From: Seminavis robusta
Lineage: Eukaryota; Bacillariophyta; Bacillariophyceae; Naviculales; Naviculaceae
DNA: 64,000 nt
Assembly: GCA_903772945.1 (NCBI GenBank)
Contig: CAICTM010000094.1
Span: 1 to 64,000 of the forward strand
Reading direction: 5' to 3'
This document shows, in pieces, positions 55,773 to 64,000 of this stretch. The stretch's first letter is position 1; every line of letters begins with the position of its first letter. Below the pieces are notes generated by a model. It saw only the letters and a program-made list of their open reading frames with translations, made no database searches and was not told the DNA's origin. The position numbers were made by a program, and so were the translations under genes.

Positions 55773-56501
55773 CTAGACTTCTACTAGACTAGTATGCAAG
55801 CAGCGGTTGGTTCTGAACAGCGTACGTCAGGATTCAGGCGCTTGCGAGACGAGAAGAGTTGGCTTTGCTCGGTCTCGGTTCCCGGTTCCGGCAGTGTTCT
55901 GCCCTGTTTGCTTGGCTTCGGCTCAGCAGATAGGCAAGGCTCTGCTTGAGTTTGATTCTGGTTCTACTCTTCCCATGCCTTGGTTCTGGCCGCCTTTGCT
56001 CGGTTTTGCTTTGCTTTGCTTGCATGGGCTTGCTAGCTAGGCATTGCTTGGTTTGGCCCGGCTGGGTTCTCTGGCTTTGTTGTTGTGGCACCTCTCTGGT
56101 TGGCTCTTGTCCCGTTTGTTGGATTTCTTGGCTAGGCTTGGCCCTTGTCCTTGTCCTGGTACCGGGTTGGGTTTGGCTTTTGCTTTTCTTGGCAATGGCT
56201 TTGTTAGGCACTGCTTGGCCCAACCTTTCTCTTTGTTTCGGTTTCCATCACAGTGACTTGGCTTTGATTGGCTATTGTATGGTCTGGTTTCTCGATCAGA
56301 CACTTCATGGCTGGGCATGGGCATGGGCTTGGTTCTCGCTATGGTTCTTTTGCACGAGCTTGGCCGTGGCTGCTCGGCTGTTGCTTGGTTGCAGCGAAGC
56401 GCGGAGATACTTGGTTGGAGCTGGGCTAGTACCGGTATGCCATATTTTACTCCGCCTTTTGAATGGTTGGAGCGAAAGGGAGCGGCGTCCGTGATGAAGG
56501 A
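55773..56501. other. Low-complexity TTGG/GGCTT-rich stretch
   Basis: From about 55850 to 56400 the plus strand is made of drifting GGCTTGGTTTTGC-like words, opening long but meaningless frames on both strands. It runs into the N gap, and repetitiveness may explain the gap. Confidence 0.6.
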
Positions 56502-56517
56502 NNNNNNNNNNNNNNNN
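56502..56517. other. Assembly gap of 16 N
   Basis: Unresolved bases; the true distance between the flanks is unknown. Confidence 0.99.
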
Positions 56518-56585
56518 AGATCTACCTACAAAAAATGGAACAAATCCTTGTATTTTTAGCACAACATAGCTTGTATGCATTTATG

Positions 56586-56990
56586 CACGCCAGTAGCTGA
56601 AGGCTTTTGGTGATCCGCAAAAGACAATGCGGTAGTTATGGAAGTTGTCATGGCCATATTCGCTGATGCATTTTGTCAACTGAACTATGACTTTGCCGGA
56701 TGCCAATGGCGGTAGTTGTGAGCTTCGACCATACCATATGAAACTTCTGCTTGTTGGGGTGTTGTCTTTGTCCGGAAAGGGCCGAGGCTGCATCTGTCAA
56801 TGAGCGCCGTCCTTCTGCTTGCTGGGACGATCATCACCATTCAACATTTAAGGACCAAAAACTCCTCCCCTCTAGAATCATCCATGAGAATTACAGCCGC
56901 CATCCATACTTTTTTTCAGAGAACTGTGCCAACGGAGCCTCGTCTGGACGTACTGGGGAAGATATCTACAGAAGTCAGAGTCATCCATGC
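56586..56990 (-). pseudogene. Decayed partial copy of the 689-aa gene
   Basis: Two pieces match the gene at 59448-61517: 56600-56720 corresponds to about 59670-59760 (around CAAAGACAATGC and TTTGCCGGATG), and 56770-56985 to about 59965-60210 (around TTTGTCCGGAA and GAATCATCCATGAGA). The segment between is missing and frames are broken. It lies directly beside the downstream flank of Hint 4, as the full gene lies beside Hint 5, so one duplication probably carried both. Confidence 0.75.
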
Positions 56991-57066
56991 ATGCACAGCC
57001 TTTATATTTTCAAATAATTCCATTTACTCTGAGTACTACCTACTTTTGGGACAGGTTGTGGATGCT

Positions 57067-58296
57067 TCAAGCTTCTTTCTTCAAGTCCACTGGGTCCACA
57101 GCAGGAGCATTAGTTCCACGGACAAAACTCACAAAGACCAATCCACCAACAACCACAGCAGCAGCCAGCTTTGCACCAAACATGAGCTCCAAGGCATAGA
57201 GGGGGCACAAGACCACCAAGTAGAGAGCCAAAAGGAACAACTGAACCACCCAGTCCTGGGCATGGAACCAGTCGGACAACTCAAATGCCATCTGCACAAA
57301 GTGAGCCACACCGTCGTAATTGTACGTCTGGCACAATTTGGGGCTGATCCCACCCATGCAAACCAAACGAGGCAGAGTCATGAGCATGTGAGCAACATGG
57401 TGGTGAGAGATAATGGACGCAGAGTGGCCGTTTAATTTCATCATTTCGGGATCGCCATTGGGCTGGAGGGAAATGTAGCAAGAGGAGGCAATGCCATCCA
57501 CCACAAGGGTGCCATCCTGAGTCATTGGAGCATAGATTCCACGGCGCTGGACAGTCTCAATCTTAGTGATGACTGCAGCTCCTCCTTTTCCATGTCCAGC
57601 TTGAGCATGGGCGAGACTATCACCGACCTTGATGGATTTGGCCATGACTGGAGCGTCCTTGCCCTGCACATAGACCAAATGCTCACCAGTGACTTCCAAT
57701 GGTTTCTTGTTCTTGCCACTTGTGGTGTGAATTTGAAGGAACTGGGTGTCAGTGGTGGCATCATTGTGAGCAAAGGCGTAGACGGGTTGGTACCGGTTGT
57801 TGGCGATCAAGATCATGTCTCCAATCTTGAGGTCCACCATCTTGGTGGGTACTGGTACTTGCCCTCGGCCAGGAGGTTTCACTGCCACAGTGGCTTCTTC
57901 GGAAAAACAAGAGGAAGCGGGGGCAGGAGTGGGAGCCGGAGCAGGAGCACTGGCTCCAATGCAAGAACACATGATGGCCAGGTTCATGCTTCCTGCTGAC
58001 TCATAATATAAGCCTAGGTTTTCGATTTTCATGTTGCTGCTAATCGTGGTTCCACAAGTAAATGCCCAAGACTCACTAACCCCAGCAGTCTGCAGAAGAA
58101 GATCGAAGCGGACAGAACCATCACAGTCCACACTACATAGGACGTTGGTGGTTCCAGTTAGGACCGAAATTGCTTCAGTATACGCACCCGTGGTTGTGGC
58201 GGTAACATCTGTGGAAAAGCAGACAGCATCACCGTTGGCCATGGCCATCAATGTCATGATGGTAACAGAAAAGAGAGGGAGTGAAGTGATCTTCAT
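57067..58296 (-). CDS. Hedgehog-type Hint protein, copy 4, intact
   Basis: 409 aa, intronless. Signal peptide (LPLFSVTIMTLMAMANGDAV); head of about 90 residues with Cys at 26, 54, 58, 81, 110 and 112; linker APAPAPTPAPA; then a Hedgehog-type Hint domain. Active-site features: C130 at its first position (SSCFSEEATV), the FAHNDA strand with the acidic residue near 179, T203-x-x-H206 in EVTGEHLVYV, and C273 in DGIASSCYI. All four correspond to the Hedgehog autoprocessing residues. The post-Hint part has SHHHVAHMLMTLPRLVC and two hydrophobic segments (VQLFLLALYLVVLCPLYALE and AAAVVVGGLVFVSFV), ending DLKKEA. Expected action: self-cleavage before C130 in the secretory pathway, releasing the head, perhaps as a lipid ester. 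The head has no recognised family. Confidence 0.88.
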   Translation of the reverse strand: MKITSLPLFSVTIMTLMAMANGDAVCFSTDVTATTTGAYTEAISVLTGTTNVLCSVDCDGSVRFDLLLQTAGVSESWAFTCGTTISSNMKIENLGLYYESAGSMNLAIMCSCIGASAPAPAPTPAPASSCFSEEATVAVKPPGRGQVPVPTKMVDLKIGDMILIANNRYQPVYAFAHNDATTDTQFLQIHTTSGKNKKPLEVTGEHLVYVQGKDAPVMAKSIKVGDSLAHAQAGHGKGGAAVITKIETVQRRGIYAPMTQDGTLVVDGIASSCYISLQPNGDPEMMKLNGHSASIISHHHVAHMLMTLPRLVCMGGISPKLCQTYNYDGVAHFVQMAFELSDWFHAQDWVVQLFLLALYLVVLCPLYALELMFGAKLAAAVVVGGLVFVSFVRGTNAPAVDPVDLKKEA

Positions 58297-59447
58297 CTTT
58301 GTGGTGGGCAGCCTCTATGGGAAGTTTCGTAAAAACAACTCTAGCTAGAAAATATCCAGTTTATGAGGCAGAATGTTCGATCTCACACTGCTTGAACCGG
58401 TGAGGGTACTGGTAGGCCGCGGCAGGTACCGGGGGAGGTCATTCTCGCCGGCTGATGTACCGTTGGCATGGCATTGAGGCCGTCGGCCCATTACATGCAG
58501 GTGTAATAAGTGATGGTGTTTCCATTGGCAGCATTTATTTTTTATTTATGATCCAAGAGCCTCGTGCCTTCCATACAGCACTTATAGTATTTTAAAAAAA
58601 ATAGCTGTCCGGTCTCGGTACTATGCATATTGCAATAGTGGTACCGGTACCGTTACTAGTAGACCTACCGGTACCAGCAAAAGATAAGGTGAAGAAGAAT
58701 CAGGATTCGAGTCGTGGATACGTCGAATCCTAATTAGATTTTGGAAGCGTTTTCAAAAATGCATTAGAGCTCAAAAAGAAGCTCTAATGAGTTTTTGAAA
58801 ACGCTTCCAAAAATTAATTAGGATTCGATTCGATTCATCCACGCTCGAGTCGAGTCGTCATTCACTCATTCACTCCAAGGATTGTGCGTACGGTTGCAAA
58901 AGCGCACACACATGGCAGGTCCAGCGTAGTTTTTAAATATTATATTTACGCTAACGTCTAGTACTAGCTACATCGTAGATTGACGTCGAATGGACCGGCG
59001 GACCGGCGGAGCTGAGGTTCCGAATAAGCCAGCGTTGGAGCTGGTGAGGTCTTGGTTTACCATTCAAAAACCGGACACCCGGACCCTTGTGGGATGACTT
59101 ACCGGTACCTGGTACGTACAGTCGGGCTCGAGCTTTACAACTGAGAAGTTCATATTTTCAAAAAGCTACGGAATTTGTATTTGGTTCTCTGTTGGGATCC
59201 CAGATGCTGGTAGCAGCTCTAGCTAGCTAGCTAGTACCTGGTACTTGTACTGGTACCGATGGTAGCCCCCCCGGGGAGTGGGAAATTCACGTGGAACCAG
59301 TACCATCCAGGACCTTCCAATGGTTGAGCTAATTCTCTCTTTTATCCTCCCTTAAATTTTACACCAGCAGCTGAAGGCTTCCAAAACCAGTAGCTAGGAT
59401 CGTCGTCCTTGAGTCCACAGTCGATTGATTAGTCTCGATCTCGATAA
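58297..59447. other. Intergenic DNA with long hairpin
   Basis: No gene. Holds the hairpin at 58715-58841 and many ACCGGT/GGTACC and CTAGCTAG words (58641-58675, 59219-59260). Near 59365 the phrase CAGCAGCTGAAGGCTTCC resembles 56589, the edge of the decayed copy. Confidence 0.6.
58715..58841. repeat. Near-perfect hairpin, ~57-bp stem
   Basis: The left arm 58715-58771 and right arm 58780-58841 are reverse complements with a five-base expansion and two mismatches; the loop is only about 8 bases (CAAAAAGA). Central paired words are TTGGAAGCGTTTTCAAAAA and GCATTAGAGCT. Outside the stem, GAGTCG on the left and CGACTC-like sequence on the right extend the symmetry. It could be a tiny foldback element or an RNA hairpin. 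Confidence 0.85.
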
Positions 59448-61517
59448 CTACTCTGCTCGGTTCTTTCCTTCTAAAAAGACGGTGTTGCCATCTCCGGTCA
59501 TTGGCACCAACGGCGGTGGCGCGTCCATGCATTTCTTGTTGGTGTTTCTGTTTCTAGTAGGTTCTACCCTGGTGCCAGCAATAGTTATAGAGTGCCCACT
59601 GCCGGATGGCAAAGTGGAGTTGTTGCTGGCACATTGGCTGGTCATCTGGCTGTATCTTTCATCCCGGTGGTGATCGGCCAAAGACAATGCAGTATTCATG
59701 GAAGCCGTCATGGCCGTATTCACTGATGCATTCGTCAACGGAACTTTGCCGGATGTAGACATTTTCAATGCTCTATTTTGGTCTTTCTGCTGGTTCACAG
59801 AAACCCTGAGAGTGTCCCCCTTTTCCTGCTCCTTTGAGTGAACGTTGCCTCCCTTGAGCATTTTGAACAGCTTCTTGACAGGGTTCTTGGGCTTGCTCTT
59901 TTGCAGATTGATTTTGCCAGTATCGGTATCGGCATGATCGACCATAGGATACGACGTGTCTGCTGGTTGAGGTTTTGCTTTTGTCCGGAAGGGGCTCAGG
60001 CCGCGGGTGTGCTTTCGACGAGTGCTGCTCTTGTCGTTGCTCTTGTCGTTGCTGGGATGAGCATCGCCCTCGTCCATCTTGGAACCAAGAACTCCTCCGC
60101 TACTAGAATCATCCATGAGACTTGCATCTTCATGCAGTTGCTGCTTGGCCTTTGCAGCTGTCTTCCATGCTTGTTTGCGATGAAGTGTGTCAACGGAGTC
60201 ATCATCCATAGTACATGCAGTGCGGGTCTTTAGTTGTGTCATTGTGGAGCGGTCCAATGGTCGTAGCTTTGGTCTTGTCTGTTGAATCAAGGCTCGATTG
60301 TCGACCACTTCTGTCATTTGGGTATCCGTGGTGGTTTGTCGGTTGAGTGCACTGTTGAACATTTCGTCCAGTGATTGTTGTGCCGAAGGTTTCCTAGTAC
60401 GAGTAATGCCGGTGCTATCTTGTCCCAGATTATCCTGGATGGGGACCTCATAGTCATCTGTTACCTCCTCCTCTTCCGGATAGGGGTTTTCTTGTCCCAA
60501 GATGGCATCATTGCCATCATCATCCCCATCCGAAAAACCCATCGTAGACACCGAGACACGCAAGTCGTTATCATTGGCATTGGCGTTGCCCTCATTCTTG
60601 CTGTTACTGAACAAGAGGAGCATGCTTTTGTAATTGGTTGGGTGGGCACTGGGCCCCAGTTCATCCTCCAATAAGGAGACTTTTCCTGGACTTCCAAACG
60701 ATGGCAATTCTCCTGCTGCTTCCGACACTCTCGTTTGCTTCCTGTCGTTGTTGTCATTGTCGGCATTGGCAAGTTTGTCCAACAATTTGTCCAGGTATTC
60801 TACCAGTGCTTTGGCTCTTTCCCGTTTGGATTCCTCTTTGGTTTCGTCCATGGCCTTTTGGCAGAGCTTGCGTTTGTGCCGTTGCAGAACTTTCAAAAGG
60901 TCTTTGGAAGGTTTACCGTTACTACCGGTACTAGTAGTTGTTTCCTGGAGACATGTCTGCAAAACTGGAGAGCATGGGGTGGTGGTGGTACTACCTGTAC
61001 ATGTATGCAGTAGCTGTGCCTTGTCATATGTGGCTTTTTCGACCAGGAATTCCAGTTTTGCTTGCATCTGTTTCCAATTTCTGCAAGTCACAGCAGTTTG
61101 TGCTACATGTACTACTGATTGTAGGACATGTAGAGTTGAGTACAGTTTTCCCATGGCTTTTGTCAGGTCTTGCAGAATGGTCGGACCCTCGATAAGTTGG
61201 AGCACTGGGTGCAGCTTGACCATTCGCTGGACAATGGACGCAATCTTCTTGGTGTCACTGAGCAGGGACTTCAACATGGTACTAGTACTACCAGTACTAC
61301 CAGTACTATTGCTATAGCCAGTTGCAGCCTGCTTGACTGTCTCCATGAGCTGCTTGACTGTGGATAAGGATAAGCATAAGGATGGCACTGCAAGAGATTC
61401 CGTCGGTTTCTCCGTTTGTTCTTGGCATTGCTGACGAACGTAGCTGGCAACGGCTAGAATCTCGGCCTTGCTTCCTGATTCACATTCTTCTGGTTGGTGG
61501 ACATCAGCACTTGTCAT
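59448..61517 (-). CDS. Hypothetical 689-aa disordered/coiled-coil protein
   Basis: Intact intronless ORF with ATG at 61517. Residues 1-170 are helical (SLSTVKQLMETVKQAATG, LLSDTKKIASIVQRMVKLHP, GKLYSTLHVLQSVVHVAQTA). A Thr/Ser linker and a strongly charged coiled coil (HKRKLCQKAMDETKEESKRE, YLDKLLDKLANAD) follow near 210-265. The rest is long, disordered and acidic or basic, with a Lys-rich motif KPKNPVKKLFKMLKGG near 560. No signal, membrane helix or catalytic motif. The helical head resembles a bundle, so a scaffold or adaptor is possible, but I recognise no family. A decayed partial copy lies at 56586-56990. Confidence 0.65.
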   Translation of the reverse strand: MTSADVHQPEECESGSKAEILAVASYVRQQCQEQTEKPTESLAVPSLCLSLSTVKQLMETVKQAATGYSNSTGSTGSTSTMLKSLLSDTKKIASIVQRMVKLHPVLQLIEGPTILQDLTKAMGKLYSTLHVLQSVVHVAQTAVTCRNWKQMQAKLEFLVEKATYDKAQLLHTCTGSTTTTPCSPVLQTCLQETTTSTGSNGKPSKDLLKVLQRHKRKLCQKAMDETKEESKRERAKALVEYLDKLLDKLANADNDNNDRKQTRVSEAAGELPSFGSPGKVSLLEDELGPSAHPTNYKSMLLLFSNSKNEGNANANDNDLRVSVSTMGFSDGDDDGNDAILGQENPYPEEEEVTDDYEVPIQDNLGQDSTGITRTRKPSAQQSLDEMFNSALNRQTTTDTQMTEVVDNRALIQQTRPKLRPLDRSTMTQLKTRTACTMDDDSVDTLHRKQAWKTAAKAKQQLHEDASLMDDSSSGGVLGSKMDEGDAHPSNDKSNDKSSTRRKHTRGLSPFRTKAKPQPADTSYPMVDHADTDTGKINLQKSKPKNPVKKLFKMLKGGNVHSKEQEKGDTLRVSVNQQKDQNRALKMSTSGKVPLTNASVNTAMTASMNTALSLADHHRDERYSQMTSQCASNNSTLPSGSGHSITIAGTRVEPTRNRNTNKKCMDAPPPLVPMTGDGNTVFLEGKNRAE

Positions 61518-62563
61518 GGCTGCAATGGCATGGAAGCTCTAGCTTGCTTACTGTAGTGTTGGTTAGTCTGCTAGTAGAAGACTTGATGAAAAAATAAATT
61601 GTGAGAAATGGAGGCCGTCTGCCAAAGTCGCATGATCCTTTCGTCGTCCCGCAGAACGGTACTCGCACCACCGGTACTGTACAATGATGAAGTGTCAGTG
61701 CAGCTTTTGTCTTTGGGTGGTCTTGTGCATTTGTCACTGTAGCAAAATCAGTACACATCATAGATTGTCAGTCATCTTGAACTATCGGTGGCAAAATTTT
61801 ACTTAACTGTAAACTTGAGTGACTCCTTGCAAACATGGTTTAGGTGAACTAAGGATTATCAAAACAAACATTACCTTTAAGCAAATATTTCCTCCACGGA
61901 AGAATTGAGACAGAGAAAGGATTTAAAATCATGCAAAAAGCAGGTTTCAGCATCTACAATACCCGTAAACCTTCCCGTACTGCAGGTCTACCTTGTGAAA
62001 TGCAACGATGATAGACTTGACTGACTACCGGTACACTCTACTAGCTAGCCACTCGACTCGTCACTCATCGGGAGAAAGGGCACAGCCTAGACCAGAGCCT
62101 CTGCCGTACATTGTCAGCACCACCAATTGACGGCACGCAAAGAACTGAAGGCCTTGCCGTACCGGTACCGATCGGTACGGTAGCTTCAATGTTCCTACGC
62201 TACAGTACCTTCGCACGCCTTTCTACCTTTCTCAATTTCAACCTATTGCTCGTTGCATCGAGACCTTTCCGGGCCCAGGAGGTGAGAAAAAGAACCATGG
62301 TCCACCACAAACAGACCAACAAGGGCTGCTCAAGAGCTACAGTGACCAAGCTTGGCCAATTTCAAACCAGGCAAAGATATGCATACCTAGCTAGTATGTA
62401 GCCCCGCCCACATGCACCCACCATACATCCGCTCAAAGCAAGTTATCGTGTTCTAAAGGTAGGACCGTTGTTGTCCAGGTTTTTGTGATAATCCGTCACT
62501 ACTATGCAATTTAGAAAATTCAAATAGTACGGTATGGTACTTTTGGGACAGGTTGTGGATGCT
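61518..62563. other. Intergenic DNA between the 689-aa gene and Hint 5
   Basis: No gene supported; a 96-codon plus ORF at 62111-62401 has no motif. The right end (about 62518-62563) is the common 3' block of the Hint family, including TTTTGGGACAGGTTGTGGAT. Confidence 0.5.
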
Positions 62564-63796
62564 TCAAGCTTCTTTCTTCAAGTCCATTGGGTCCACAGCA
62601 GGAGCATTAGTTCCACGGACAAAACCCACAAAGACCAATCCACCAACAACCACAGCAGCAGCCAACTTTGCACCGAACAAGAGCTCCAAGGCATAGAGGG
62701 GACACAAGACACTCAAGTAGGCAGCCAAGAGGAACCATTGGACCGCCCAGTGCTGCACATGGAACCAGTCGGACAAATCAAACGCCATCTGCACAAAGTG
62801 AGCGACACCATCATTATTGTACGTCTGGCACAATTTGGGGCTGATCCCACCGGTGCAAACCAAACGAGGCAGAGTCATGAGCATGTGAGCAACATGGTGG
62901 TGAGAGATAATGGACGCAGAGTGGCCGTTTAATTTCATCATTTCGGGATCGCCATTGGGCTGGAGGGAAATGTAGCAAGAGGAGGCAATGCCATCCACCA
63001 CAAGGGTGCCATCCTGAGTCAGGGGAGCATAGATTCCACGGTGCTGGACAGTCTCAATCTTAGTGATGACTGCAGCTCCTCCTTGTCCATGTCCAGCTTG
63101 AGCATGGGCGAGACTATCACCGACCTTGATGGATTTGGCCGTGACTGGAGCGTCCTTGCCCTGCACATAGACCAAATGCTCACCAGTGACTTCCAATGGT
63201 TTCTTGTTCTTGCCACTTGTGGTGTGAATTTGAAGGAACTGGGTGTCAGTGGTGGCATCATTGTGAGCAAAGGCATAGACTGGTTGGTAACGGTTGTTGG
63301 CGGTCAAGACCATGTCTCCAATCTTGAGGTCCACCATCTTGGTGGGTACTTGTCCTTGGCCTTGACCTTGGCCTGGCTGTTGCACTGCCACAGTGGCTTC
63401 CTTGGAAAAACAAGAGGAAGCGGGGGCAGGAGTGGGAGCGGGAGCAGATGTGGTGGCACCAACGCAAATACACGTAATGGTCAGGTCCATGGTGCCGTCT
63501 AGTGTCAAATATCCTAGGTATACACTTGAGGATGTCATGTGGGAAATGGCGGTTCCACAAGCCACTGTACTAGTCGGAACAGTCCCACCAACAATCAGTT
63601 GAAGGGCAAAGTCTTTCACACCGCTACAGTCCACACTACATTGGATGTTGGTGGTTCCAGCTAGAGTAAATGATTCCGTAGTAACGAATGTGCTTGTGGC
63701 GGTAACATCTGTGGAAAAGCAGACAGCATCACCGTTGGCCATGGCCATCAATGTCATGATGGTAACAGAAAAGAGAGGGAGTGAAGCGATCTTCAT
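62564..63796 (-). CDS. Hedgehog-type Hint protein, copy 5, intact
   Basis: 410 aa counted from the ATG at 63796, chosen because it starts the signal peptide (LPLFSVTIMTLMAMANGDAV) exactly as in copy 4; an earlier in-frame ATG at 63892 would add 32 residues before it. The head (Cys 26, 53, 57, 80, 109, 111) keeps the Cys spacing of copy 4 but little else. Linker SAPAPTPAPA; Hint residues C129 (SSCFSKEATV), T204-x-x-H207 (TGEHLVYV) and C274 (ASSCYI). From the Hint domain to DLKKEA it is nearly identical to copy 4, including HSASIISHHHVAHMLMTLPR. Intact and probably functional. As in copy 4, self-cleavage to free the head is inferred from Hedgehog chemistry. Confidence 0.88.
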   Translation of the reverse strand: MKIASLPLFSVTIMTLMAMANGDAVCFSTDVTATSTFVTTESFTLAGTTNIQCSVDCSGVKDFALQLIVGGTVPTSTVACGTAISHMTSSSVYLGYLTLDGTMDLTITCICVGATTSAPAPTPAPASSCFSKEATVAVQQPGQGQGQGQVPTKMVDLKIGDMVLTANNRYQPVYAFAHNDATTDTQFLQIHTTSGKNKKPLEVTGEHLVYVQGKDAPVTAKSIKVGDSLAHAQAGHGQGGAAVITKIETVQHRGIYAPLTQDGTLVVDGIASSCYISLQPNGDPEMMKLNGHSASIISHHHVAHMLMTLPRLVCTGGISPKLCQTYNNDGVAHFVQMAFDLSDWFHVQHWAVQWFLLAAYLSVLCPLYALELLFGAKLAAAVVVGGLVFVGFVRGTNAPAVDPMDLKKEA

Positions 63797-64000
63797 CTTT
63801 GTGGTGGTTGGCAGATTAATTTGGGAATTGTGAGCAGAAAGCTTCAATTTTTGTGGGGTGATGGAAGATGGAAGGATTGTGTATTGCAACAATAGGCAGC
63901 TGTAGCTACCGGTATAGTGCTGGTGGTACCGGCGGAAGCCAATGGTACTAGTCTACAACGCTCGCACGTACCGGCGGCGAAGGCGTTGCAGTCATTGGCG
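63797..64000. other. Upstream region of Hint 5
   Basis: Includes at 63841-63862 the TTCAATTTTTGTGGGGTGAT block, a diverged form of the one before Hint 1 and Hint 2. The remainder has ACCGG-type palindromes up to the window edge. Confidence 0.5.

Noticed and set aside
55800-56560. Long ORFs in both strands near the gap
   Set aside because: They arise from drifting TTGG/GGCTT low-complexity sequence and show Trp/Leu/Cys-rich nonsense composition; one runs through the Ns.
57067-58296. Hint domain read as an intein
   Set aside because: There is no C-terminal His-Asn splice site or flanking host protein; the domain has Hedgehog-type features and is followed by membrane helices.

Overview
The window looks like nuclear DNA of a diatom, most likely a raphid pennate close to Seminavis robusta. 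This is inferred from family content, not from a database match. The supporting signs are a Copia element of the diatom type, Hedgehog-type Hint proteins, N-terminally disordered single-pass LRR proteins, a receptor cyclase fused to a phosphodiesterase, a signal peptide ending in a diatom-type plastid motif (SA-F), GT-AG introns of about 90-130 nt, and long intergenic stretches with microsatellites. A 16-N scaffold gap lies at 56502-56517.

Layout. 1-18.3 kb is mainly mobile DNA: a foldback repeat (345-677), a Copia retrotransposon with near-identical 257-bp LTRs but a broken pol (967-6347), a decayed minus-strand coding remnant (7692-9658), and a PIF/Harbinger transposon with 3-bp target duplication, long inverted ends and two convergent ORFs (14277-18269). 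19.4-31.5 kb holds a four-exon single-pass membrane protein, two LRR receptor-like genes placed head to head (the left one interrupted, with its 3' end repeated twice more), and a two-exon SAM-dependent methyltransferase. 33-44.5 kb holds a small plastid-targeted membrane protein, a TMEM45-like protein, a divergent pair of band-7/SPFH membrane proteins, and three of five copies of a Hint family. 44.7-50.3 kb is one 21-exon gene for a receptor-type class III nucleotide cyclase fused to a cyclic-nucleotide phosphodiesterase, with a 4-nt micro-exon at the cyclase metal site. 52.4-63.8 kb holds an EF-hand protein with a CaaX end, two small secreted proteins, a 689-aa disordered protein plus a decayed partial copy of it, and two intact Hint genes.

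The most distinctive system is the Hint family: five copies, all on the minus strand. The two complete copies have a signal peptide, a variable Cys-containing head, a Pro/Ala linker, a Hedgehog-type autoprocessing domain (catalytic Cys, T-x-x-H, SSCYI) and a strongly conserved membrane tail. The heads diverge while the processing and tail parts are nearly identical, the pattern expected if the tail is a common release or anchoring device for different secreted heads. Several otherwise well conserved genes (LRR, cyclase, Hint 1 and 2) carry single-base frameshifts. Whether these are decay or assembly errors cannot be settled from this sequence.
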